The notes under the pieces are model-generated. The model was not told the origin of the DNA. It ran no database searches and was given only the letters and a program-made list of their open reading frames with translations. A DNA stretch of 21,066 bases from JBBRFH01 sp038224615 (lineage in GTDB: Bacteria; Planctomycetota; Phycisphaerae; Tepidisphaerales; Tepidisphaeraceae): the NCBI GenBank assembly GCA_038224615.1, contig JBBRFH010000018.1, positions 1-21,066 on the forward strand. The letters run 5' to 3'. Positions 7,483-13,534 of this stretch are shown piece after piece (position 1 is the stretch's first letter; every line of letters begins with the position of its first letter). Position numbers and translations under genes: made by a program.

Positions 7483-8301
7483 CTAGTCGTTGGGCAGCAG
7501 GGCGTCGTCCTCCTCTTCGCTGAAGAATCGTAAATGCGTGTCGATGGTGTGGGGGGATACGCTGACGCCATCATGGGATTCGTCGCCGCCTTCGCCGGGA
7601 TAGGTGCCGGTATCGTCGAGGTATTGGTTGTGGTGGTAGACATTGGGATCCTGCTGCTGCAGGACGCTACGGGCGGTGACGAATTCGCCGTGACCATCGG
7701 TCCACAGCAGGCACATGCCGCGGCTGTTGCGCCAGTTGGAGGAGAACGATCGGCCGCGCGTGTAGTCGGCGCGATCGCCGAGGAATACGCGGGGGGCGAT
7801 TTTTCTGCCGGATTTCTTGCGATCATGGTCGTACGCGAACGAGCAGTGAAAGACGACCCGCCCGATGTTCGTGCTGTCGATTGTCGCCGGCGCATTTTGG
7901 GTAATTTCGGCGCCGTCCAACTCCGCCAGCACCGGCCAGCCCATCGCGTTCACGATGCTCGCGGGCGTGTCGGGGGTGTTCGGATTGATGAACAGTTCCG
8001 GCGGGAGACGGTACTCGTGCGCCAGGAACGCCAGACCTGTGAATGCCCGCCCGTCGGGGTTGTTGGGGGGGAGATCAGTCGGATACGCGCCGCGGTGTTC
8101 GCCGGCGTACATCGTCACGGCGATACCGATTTGCCGCAGATTCGACAGCGTTTTTATCTGTCGTGCGTACTCGCGCGCCCTTCCCATCGCCGGCAGCAGG
8201 ATGCCGATGAGCAACGCGATGATGCCGATGACGACCAGCAACTCGACCAAGGTGAATGCGCTGCGATTGATCTGCCGTACGGTGTTCTTTGGGGTGGACA
8301 T
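7483..8301 (-). CDS. Type IV pilin-like (pseudopilin) protein with H-X9-DG-like motif
   Basis: A 272-residue protein with a class III signal: a short basic leader, then AFTLVELLVVIGIIALLIGILLPAMG (15-40) with Glu20 at the +5 position expected for prepilin peptidase processing. The residue before the cut site is Ala15 rather than Gly, a common planctomycete variant. Later, NSRGMCLLWTDGHGEF has the spacing of the H-X9-DG motif of the abundant planctomycete pseudopilin family, with Asn in place of His. It should be an exported, inner-membrane-anchored, pilin-fold protein; the function of these paralogues is largely unknown. AGGAG (complement of 8309-8313) sits 7 bases before the ATG. No secretion-system genes are nearby. 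Confidence 0.9.
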   Translation of the reverse strand: MSTPKNTVRQINRSAFTLVELLVVIGIIALLIGILLPAMGRAREYARQIKTLSNLRQIGIAVTMYAGEHRGAYPTDLPPNNPDGRAFTGLAFLAHEYRLPPELFINPNTPDTPASIVNAMGWPVLAELDGAEITQNAPATIDSTNIGRVVFHCSFAYDHDRKKSGRKIAPRVFLGDRADYTRGRSFSSNWRNSRGMCLLWTDGHGEFVTARSVLQQQDPNVYHHNQYLDDTGTYPGEGGDESHDGVSVSPHTIDTHLRFFSEEEDDALLPND

Positions 8302-8330
8302 GGGTGGTCTCCTGTGACGAACTGGCGAGG

Positions 8331-8371
8331 AGACTAACGACTTCAGGATTCAAATGCAAGTAGATTGCATT
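8331..8371 (-). promoter_or_regulatory. Candidate promoter and operator of the pseudopilin-like gene
   Basis: On the minus strand TTGCAT (8359-8354) and TAGTCT (8336-8331) are 17 bases apart, giving a leader of about 20 bases that contains the AGGAG site. The -35 element is one arm of a perfect palindrome, AATGCAA-GTAGA-TTGCATT on the plus strand (8353-8371), so a repressor could bind over it. Confidence 0.45.
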
Positions 8372-8461
8372 AGAGGCCGTGTGTCGTTTGTGCGCGCGCA
8401 GCGGGCACGGGATTCACCCCTCCGTGCGATCCGAAGCGTGCGTCGAAATGGAATCGGAGGT

Positions 8462-8878
8462 TCAGGCCGACAGCCCGCTGAGTTCCTTGAGGACGGCGTC
8501 GAGCACGCCGTTGACGAACGCGGGGGATTGCTCGGTGGAATATGCCTTGGCGAGTTCGATCGCCTCATCGACGACGACCTTGCGCGGCGTCTCTTTGCTC
8601 GTCAGTTCCCACAGCGCGAGGCGCAGCAGGTTGCGATCCAGCAGGGGCTGGCGGTGCGGTGGCCACTGCGGGGCGAGCCGGCCGATCCACTCGTCGGCTT
8701 GCTGGCGATACTCCCATGCCTTGTGAGCCATCTCGATCGCGCGCACGCGGGCCGTCGCGTCATCGGGCGCGGCGTCCATCGCCATCTGCAGCGCGGCGGT
8801 CTCATCCACCGCGCCGGCAGCATCCCAGGAAAACAGAACCTTCAAGGCAATCTCTCGAACTTGTCGGGCGCGAATCAT
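8462..8878 (-). CDS. nusB: Transcription antitermination factor NusB
   Basis: A 138-residue all-helical RNA-binding protein that joins NusE (S10) on boxA RNA and supports rRNA antitermination. Hallmarks are the N-terminal RARQVREIALKVLFSWD, the central LLDRNLLRLALWELTS and the C-terminal VVVDEAIELAKAYSTEQSPAFVNGVLD, all close to the NusB consensus. It lies downstream of ribH on the same strand, the widespread ribH-nusB arrangement. Here the two are separated by 142 bases containing a palindromic element. TATACT (minus strand, 8893-8888) 9 bases before the ATG could be a -10 of a private promoter, without a good -35 partner. Confidence 0.95.
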   Translation of the reverse strand: MIRARQVREIALKVLFSWDAAGAVDETAALQMAMDAAPDDATARVRAIEMAHKAWEYRQQADEWIGRLAPQWPPHRQPLLDRNLLRLALWELTSKETPRKVVVDEAIELAKAYSTEQSPAFVNGVLDAVLKELSGLSA

Positions 8879-8911
8879 GAGGCGAGGAGTATAGCAGGAA
8901 TGGAGGGCTAT

Positions 8912-9010
8912 TGGTCACTTGGCACTTGTTACTTGGCGCAACCGGACGCGTGGAAGCACTTGCTGCGATCGAGCGCCATGTTACGCCATGTAACAAGCCA
9001 CAAGTCACCC
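8912..9010. repeat. Imperfect palindrome between ribH and nusB
   Basis: Two 31-base arms, 8912-8942 and 8980-9010, are complementary at about 24 of 31 positions around a 37-base loop. The arms are composed of related words: GTCACTTG, GCACTTG and GTTACTTGG on the left, and the complements of GTGACTTG and TTGTTACATGG on the right. The 11-mer TTGGCACTTGT from the left arm occurs again at 13237-13247. Confidence 0.75.
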
Positions 9011-9020
9011 GTAACGCTTT

Positions 9021-9503
9021 TCAGGCGCGCCGCACGGCGCGGCTGAGGGCGATCATCTCCACCGCGGCGTCTGCCGAGTTCACCCCGCCGTGGCTATGGG
9101 CGCCGCCGGCGCGGTCGAGGGCTTGCTGTTCGGTGTTGGTCGTCAGCACGCCGAAGATGACCGGGATCGATTCGCTGACCGCGACCTGCATGATGCCCCG
9201 CGCCGCTTCGCCGGCAACGTAATCGAAGTGGGGCGTGTCGCCGCGCACGACGCAGCCGAGGCAGATGATCGCCTGGAACCGCTTGGTCGCCGCCAGCAGT
9301 TTTGCCGCGACGGGCAGCTCAAAAGCGCCGGGGACGCGGTGGATCGCGATTCGTGAGTCGTCGATCCCCGCCTGTTCCAGTCGCTCGATGCAGCCGCGCA
9401 AGAGCGCGTCGACAATGTGCGCGTTGAACCGCGCCGCCACCACCGCAACGCGCACGTCTGCGGGGAGTTCGACCGTGGGCGGCGGTGGATAGTTCGTGCT
9501 CAT
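9021..9503 (-). CDS. ribH: 6,7-dimethyl-8-ribityllumazine synthase
   Basis: Penultimate enzyme of riboflavin synthesis, joining 5-amino-6-ribitylaminouracil with 3,4-dihydroxybutanone 4-phosphate; usually forms large icosahedral or pentameric assemblies in the cytosol. The 160 residues show ARFN (24-27), GAFELP (59-64), CVVRGDTPHFDYV with catalytic His92, and VIFGVLTTNTEQQALDRAGG (115-134). The following loop, normally near KAGNKG, is AHSHGGVNS, lacking the usual lysines. The frame stays open far upstream, opposite the prenyltransferase gene; I chose the ATG at 9503 on family length and a promoter-like sequence 7 bases before it. An ATG at 9527 is the alternative. Confidence 0.95.
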   Translation of the reverse strand: MSTNYPPPPTVELPADVRVAVVAARFNAHIVDALLRGCIERLEQAGIDDSRIAIHRVPGAFELPVAAKLLAATKRFQAIICLGCVVRGDTPHFDYVAGEAARGIMQVAVSESIPVIFGVLTTNTEQQALDRAGGAHSHGGVNSADAAVEMIALSRAVRRA

Positions 9504-9510
9504 GCCGCCG

Positions 9511-9539
9511 ATTGTGAGTTGGGGCATGACGAATGTCGA
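9511..9539 (-). promoter_or_regulatory. Candidate ribH promoter, leaderless spacing
   Basis: On the minus strand TCGACA (9539-9534), 17 bases, CACAAT (9516-9511), 7 bases, then the ribH ATG. The -35 matches the consensus at five of six positions and the -10 at four. The -35 lies inside the left arm of the palindrome at 9528-9540. Confidence 0.4.
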
Positions 9540-9586
9540 TGCCCGCGCGTGCGTTGACATTGGACAGGCGACAATCGACATTCGTC
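9528..9586. repeat. Perfect 13-bp inverted repeat in the ribH-prenyltransferase spacer
   Basis: GACGAATGTCGAT (9528-9540) is exactly complementary to ATCGACATTCGTC (9574-9586), with a 33-base spacer rich in GACA words. The repeat is placed symmetrically in the 90-base divergent intergenic region, and its arms overlap the candidate promoters of both flanking genes. Confidence 0.8.
9554..9582 (+). promoter_or_regulatory. Candidate promoter of the UbiA-type gene
   Basis: A perfect -35 TTGACA (9554-9559) is followed after 17 bases by GACATT (9577-9582) and 11 bases later by the ATG at 9594. The predicted leader is about 4 bases and no Shine-Dalgarno site is visible. The -10 lies inside the right arm of the inverted repeat. 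Confidence 0.45.
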
Positions 9587-9593
9587 GCACGCG

Positions 9594-10583
9594 ATGTTTC
9601 CCCGCCTCTTCACGCTTCTGCAGTTTACGCGCATCGCGCTGGTGTTCACCGCCATCAGCAACGGGTGGGCGTCGATGCTGTTGCAGAACTGGGCGTTGCA
9701 GAAGCAGGGTCGGCCGCCGTCGCTGTCGGTCGCGTATGTGGTTGCGATGACTGTTGTTTCGATCTGCCTGTACGCGTTCGGCATGTCCCTGAATGACCTG
9801 ATCGATCGCCGCCGCGACACGCAGATCGCGCCCGGTCGGCCGTTGCCGTCGGGGCGGATCAGCGTGCGGATGGGACACGTCATCTGTGCGCTGTTCGGGC
9901 TGCTCGCACTCGCCGCAGGCGTGTGGATGGTGGTGCTGCATCCCGGGCAACGGATGTCGATCGTCATCCTGGCGTGGACGATCGGCCTGATCATCGTTTA
10001 CGACTTCGCGGGCAAGTACCTGGTCGCGCCGGGGCTTATCGTGCTTGGGCTGATACGCTTCTTTCACGCGACGATCGCGGCGCCGACGCTGGAGTTTCCG
10101 TGGCAGGCGATCCTGCTGCTGGTACACGTGACGCTGCTGTCGACCGTTTGTTACCAGCTCGAGGGCAAGCGTCCGCGTCTTTCGCTGCGCCACTGGGTGT
10201 GGGTGATCGGCGGGTTGGTGCTGGTCGTCGGGGGGTTGCTGGCGTGGCTGGTCTACCAGCGCGGCGGACCGGTGTGGGCGACGCTGTGGATCACCCGCGG
10301 CTTGCTCCCGGTCGCAGCCGCGATCGTCACCTTCATCGGGCTGGCGATCACCATCCGCTTCCAGGCGCGCGACGATCGTGCCGCCGGCCGGTCGTTGATG
10401 CTGTATGGACTGCTCTGGCTCATCGTCTATGACGCGAGCTTTGCGTACGGATTCGTCGGCTGGCGACAGGCGGTGATGATCCTGGCGCTGCTCCCGATGT
10501 CGATGATCGCCGTGCAGGCGATGCGCGCTTGGGGGCAGTTCGTCGAATACTCGACCAAGCCCCAGTATCAGCGCGCGCGGTAA
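9594..10583 (+). CDS. UbiA-family prenyltransferase
   Basis: A 329-residue integral membrane enzyme transferring a prenyl chain to an acceptor. The first Asp-rich motif NDLIDRRRD (67-75) followed by APGRPLPSG (79-87) is diagnostic. The second motif region is IVYDFAGKYLVAPG (134-147), with Tyr136, Asp137 and Lys141. Around these lie roughly eight hydrophobic segments. The acceptor cannot be determined: quinone, haem O or other lipid synthesis are all possible. It diverges from ribH across 90 bases. The DXS-like enzyme in this window would supply isoprenoid precursor, though the genes are far apart. The last residues, after about 310, are a charged tail. Confidence 0.88.
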   Translation: MFPRLFTLLQFTRIALVFTAISNGWASMLLQNWALQKQGRPPSLSVAYVVAMTVVSICLYAFGMSLNDLIDRRRDTQIAPGRPLPSGRISVRMGHVICALFGLLALAAGVWMVVLHPGQRMSIVILAWTIGLIIVYDFAGKYLVAPGLIVLGLIRFFHATIAAPTLEFPWQAILLLVHVTLLSTVCYQLEGKRPRLSLRHWVWVIGGLVLVVGGLLAWLVYQRGGPVWATLWITRGLLPVAAAIVTFIGLAITIRFQARDDRAAGRSLMLYGLLWLIVYDASFAYGFVGWRQAVMILALLPMSMIAVQAMRAWGQFVEYSTKPQYQRAR

Positions 10584-10710
10584 ATCGCACGACCCTGCTT
10601 CTGGCATCGCGTGCGGCCGAACAAGCGTGCGATCATCGGCAACGGACGCTCCGAGTTCATCGCAACGCACCCATATCGTCACCAGCACCAAACGGCGCGG
10701 CTCAGCGCAA

Positions 10711-10746
10711 TAAAAAGAGAAAGCCCACGGGGTGAGCCGTGGGCTT
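10711..10746 (-). terminator. Rho-independent terminator of the HTH-receiver gene
   Basis: A perfect 10-bp stem, AAGCCCACGG (10721-10730) with CCGTGGGCTT (10737-10746), encloses a 6-base loop. On the minus strand it is followed by TCTCTTTTTATT (complement of about 10709-10720). It lies 41 bases after the stop codon of the minus-strand regulator. On the plus strand, after the prenyltransferase gene, the trailing T-run is weak. Confidence 0.9.
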
Positions 10747-10787
10747 GGAGGCTTCTCTATTTCGCGAGCGCGTATGCGGGGCTTCGA

Positions 10788-11378
10788 TCAGTACACGACA
10801 TTGGTCGCGTCTTCGATCGTCTGGATCACATGGCGCACGTTGAACGGCTTCTTAAGGAACCCGTCAAACCCGCCGCCTACAAGAGACTTCAGTTCCTGCT
10901 CGCTCATCTTGCCGCTCATGGCAATCGTCTTGGTGAGTTGCAGTTCCGGATTGCTCTTGACGACCCTGGCGACCTCGCGGCCGTCGACGTCCTTGAGGTG
11001 CATGTCCAGCAGAATCACGTGCGGCTTGAACTTCTCCGCGGTGATGCCGGCCATGAAACCGCTCTTGGCGATCTCGACTTCGTACTTCGCCTCGTCCTCG
11101 AGGATCTTCTCGAGCACTTCGACGATGTCGACTTCGTCGTCGACGATCATGACGCGGGTGGCACCGGTCATCAGACCGTTGAGCGGCATGCCGTGATGCT
11201 TCATGAATTTGATGAGCTGCGTCAACGGGATTCGGCGGTCCTTGCTCCCGGGGATGCGGTAGCCCGTCAAGGCCCCGGAATCGAACCACTTGCTCACGGT
11301 GCGTGGCGCGACGTTGCACACCTTGGCTACTTCGCCTGTGGTCAGGACGTCTTTGAGTTTGGTCATGGACATTTGCAT
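10788..11378 (-). CDS. Response regulator with N-terminal excisionase-type HTH and C-terminal receiver
   Basis: A 196-residue protein with reversed domain order. Residues about 11-62 form a MerR/excisionase-like helix-turn-helix (LTTGEVAKVCNVAPRTVSKW, then GALTGYRIPGSKDRRI and a PLTQLIKFM helix). Residues 75-192 form a complete receiver: acidic pocket Asp80/Asp81, phospho-acceptor Asp125 (ILLDMHLKDVDG), Ser155 and Lys177 (KKPF). It is probably a phosphorylation-controlled DNA-binding regulator. No kinase is adjacent, so its partner is unknown. GGGAG lies 4 bases before the first ATG; two more ATGs follow within five codons and the true start could be one of them. A strong terminator follows the gene. 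Confidence 0.9.
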   Translation of the reverse strand: MQMSMTKLKDVLTTGEVAKVCNVAPRTVSKWFDSGALTGYRIPGSKDRRIPLTQLIKFMKHHGMPLNGLMTGATRVMIVDDEVDIVEVLEKILEDEAKYEVEIAKSGFMAGITAEKFKPHVILLDMHLKDVDGREVARVVKSNPELQLTKTIAMSGKMSEQELKSLVGGGFDGFLKKPFNVRHVIQTIEDATNVVY

Positions 11379-11725
11379 TGTTCTCCCTGCCAGCGCCGCG
11401 CTCGCGATGCTGACATGGGATATATCGACTGTCCGATCGGCCGCTTTAGGACAATCGTAGTAACCGTGACGACACCGGGACGAATACGTTGCTGATGTCG
11501 ATGATTATCGGTCGACGAGATGCTCCTCCCGTGCCGGCAGAGGCGATCGGGAGGCCCTTGAACGGTGCGTGCAATCGTATCGGGGTCAAATCATGCACGC
11601 GAAGGAAATGTGATGCGGTTAACTGCCACGTCCGGTAGTGTCGCAATCGTTCACACGCTTGCCGATGAACCCGCGCCCGGCCGATTGTCGGATGGTGTTG
11701 CCCGGACCCGCTTTCCTGGCGGAGA

Positions 11726-11751
11726 CCATGCCGGCAGTTGATCCGGCATGG
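11726..11751. promoter_or_regulatory. Perfect palindrome over the glycosyltransferase -35 element
   Basis: CCATGCCGG (11726-11734) and CCGGCATGG (11743-11751) form a perfect 9-bp inverted repeat around CAGTTGAT. The loop holds five of the six bases of the candidate -35 hexamer TTGATC (11738-11743). This is the geometry of an operator. Confidence 0.5.
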
Positions 11752-11766
11752 CCGCGTCGGGATACT
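11738..11766 (+). promoter_or_regulatory. Candidate leaderless promoter of the glycosyltransferase gene
   Basis: TTGATC (11738-11743), 17 bases, GATACT (11761-11766), then exactly 7 bases to the ATG at 11774. Initiation at the usual distance would put the first RNA base at or next to the A of the start codon. Confidence 0.55.
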
Positions 11767-11773
11767 TCCGGTC

Positions 11774-13228
11774 ATGCATGTCCTCTACGTCCACCAGAAC
11801 TTCCCCGCCCAGTTCGGGCATATTGCCCGGCATCTGGTCAAGACGCTCAACTGGCGCTGCACTTTCGTCTCCAACACGCCGCCGGGGAATGTCGAGGGGA
11901 TCGAGAAGATCGAGTACAAGCTCTCCGGCGGGGCGACCAAGCACAATCACTTCTGCACCCGCACGTTTGAAAACACCGTCTGGCATTGCCATGGCGTCTA
12001 CGACGCGCTGCAGAAGCGCCCCGAGCTTAAGCCCGACCTGATCGTCGGCCACAGCGGGTTCGGCTCGACGCTCTTTCTGCGCGAGCTCTACCCGGACGTG
12101 CCGATCATCAACTTCTTCGAGTACTACTACCTCACGCACGATCCCGACAGCGACATGGACTTTCGCAAGGACCTCGACTGGCATGTGCCGGAGGTCAAAT
12201 ACCTGCGCAGCCGTTGCCGCAACGCGATGATCCTGCTCGATCTGCAGAATTGCCAGGTCGGGTACACGCCGACGCGGTTTCAGAAGAGCCGGTTTCCGGG
12301 AGAGTACGATCACAAGATTCGGACCGTTTTCGACGGAGTAGATCGCAGCATTTACCACGGCTACAACGAATCGCTGCGCCCGCCGGTCAGCCAGCGCGGG
12401 CCGCGCACGCTGGCGGGCGTAGAGGTCGGGCCGGATACGCGCGTGGTGACGTACGTCTCACGCGGGTTCGAGTCGATGCGCGGCTTCGATATTTTCATGA
12501 AGGCGGCCAAGCTCGTGTGCCAGCGGATGGACAACGTCGTCTTCCTGGTGATCGGCACCGACCGCATCGCTTACGGCGGCGACGACAGCTACACGCAGGG
12601 GAAGAGCTTCAAGGATTGGGTGCTCGGCCAGGACGAGTACGACCTCGACCGCATCAAGTTTGTCGGACGATTGCCGATGGACGAGCTTGGCCGCGTGTTG
12701 GCCGGCAGCGATCTGCACATCTACCTGACGGTGCCGTTCGTGCTGAGCTGGAGCATGATGGACGCCATGAGTTGCGGCGCCGTCGTGCTTGGCAGCAACA
12801 CTTCGCCGGTGAAGGAGATGATCGACAACGGGCGCAACGGGCTGCTGGCCGACTTCTTCAGCCCCGAGGACTTTGCCGACAAGGCATGCCAGGTGCTGGC
12901 CGACCCCGACGCGTTCCGGCCATTGGGCCGGGCGGCTGAGCAGATGATCACCGAACGCTATTCGCTCGACGCCGTGCTGCCGCAGATGCTGCAGATGTAC
13001 GAGGACGCCCGCAACGTAAAGGCCGGGCTCGAACCCCCGCGTCAACATGCTGCGGCGCCGATCCCGGTCCAGCCGCAGCCGGGTGCCGATTCGCAGCCGT
13101 CGCCTCCCCCGAAGAAGAATCCCGCCGCACCGTCGACGCCATTCTCCACCCGATCGACGGCGATCAAGCCCGCCGACATCATCACCGGCAAGACCCCGCC
13201 ACGCGGGTGGTCGCCGTTCAGGGGATGA
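11774..13228 (+). CDS. GT4-type glycosyltransferase with proline-rich tail
   Basis: A 484-residue GT-B-fold glycosyltransferase. The N-terminal half starts MHVLYVHQNFPAQFGHIARHL, typical of a GT4 subgroup, and the C-terminal half contains VVTYVSRGFESMRGFDIFMKA (about 224-243), KFVGRLPMDELGRVLAGSDLHIYLT (305-329) and PFVLSWSMMDAMSCGAVVLGSNTSPVKEMI (from 321 onward). In the usual EX7E motif, Asp330 takes the place of the second Glu and the first is replaced by a hydrophobic residue, as in this subgroup's FVLSW signature. Donor and acceptor are unknown; polysaccharide or lipid glycosylation is likely. Residues about 421-484 are a low-complexity Pro/Ala-rich tail. No signal peptide or transmembrane segment is present. 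It stands alone rather than in a polysaccharide cluster. Confidence 0.88.
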   Translation: MHVLYVHQNFPAQFGHIARHLVKTLNWRCTFVSNTPPGNVEGIEKIEYKLSGGATKHNHFCTRTFENTVWHCHGVYDALQKRPELKPDLIVGHSGFGSTLFLRELYPDVPIINFFEYYYLTHDPDSDMDFRKDLDWHVPEVKYLRSRCRNAMILLDLQNCQVGYTPTRFQKSRFPGEYDHKIRTVFDGVDRSIYHGYNESLRPPVSQRGPRTLAGVEVGPDTRVVTYVSRGFESMRGFDIFMKAAKLVCQRMDNVVFLVIGTDRIAYGGDDSYTQGKSFKDWVLGQDEYDLDRIKFVGRLPMDELGRVLAGSDLHIYLTVPFVLSWSMMDAMSCGAVVLGSNTSPVKEMIDNGRNGLLADFFSPEDFADKACQVLADPDAFRPLGRAAEQMITERYSLDAVLPQMLQMYEDARNVKAGLEPPRQHAAAPIPVQPQPGADSQPSPPPKKNPAAPSTPFSTRSTAIKPADIITGKTPPRGWSPFRG

Positions 13229-13534
13229 AACGAGGATTGGCACTTGTCGGGTTGGTAGAGCTTCCTGCTCACCCAGTCTCCCGTTCGACCGCCGTCCCCG
13301 GCGCCCGATGGTTACTGGCGGCAAATCGCTTTGGGGATCACGATTGCCACGCTGCGCCGAGTTTTTTGACTGTTGCGAGCATAAAGGGCGTCCTATCAAC
13401 AATTTAATAATGTGCTCCTGCGTGTCGCAACGACGATTTCGGTATGTCTGAAACTCGCTCGACGCAAGAGTTAACGCCCCGCTTAATAACCTTTCACTTG
13501 ACGCGGCCGCGCTCTAGTGTGGATAATCCTTAGT
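13229..13534. other. 306-base intergenic region before the sigma-factor gene
   Basis: No gene is recognised. Near the left end the 11-mer TTGGCACTTGT (13237-13247) repeats a word from the ribH-nusB palindrome. A tRNA-like pair of words (13251-13261 and 13283-13288) does not fold as a tRNA. The stretch 13380-13412 is AT-rich for this genome. The right end carries the sigma-gene promoter. Confidence 0.5.
13498..13527 (+). promoter_or_regulatory. Candidate leaderless promoter of the sigma-factor gene
   Basis: TTGACG (13498-13503), 18 bases, GATAAT (13522-13527), then exactly 7 bases to the ATG at 13535. Both hexamers match the sigma-70 consensus at five of six positions. No Shine-Dalgarno site is present. 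Confidence 0.6.

Larger units (their letters stand above)
11379..11773. other. 395-base divergent intergenic region
   Basis: It separates the HTH-receiver gene from the glycosyltransferase gene. It contains the GGGAG ribosome binding site of the former at its left end, and a palindrome and promoter for the latter at its right end. No tRNA, coding frame or convincing small RNA was seen in the middle. No minus-strand promoter of good quality was found, although GATATA at 11426-11421 is AT-rich. Confidence 0.5.

Noticed and set aside
9504..10691. N-terminal extension of ribH to a 556-codon frame
   Set aside because: The extra part is antisense to the UbiA-type gene and low-complexity (Arg/Gln/His-rich); lumazine synthase is complete from 9503.
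13251..13288. tRNA-like words GTTGGTAGAGC and CCGTTCGA
   Set aside because: The distance between them is too short, the anticodon stem cannot pair, the 5' half of the D-stem is missing and no acceptor stem is found. At most a relic or chance.
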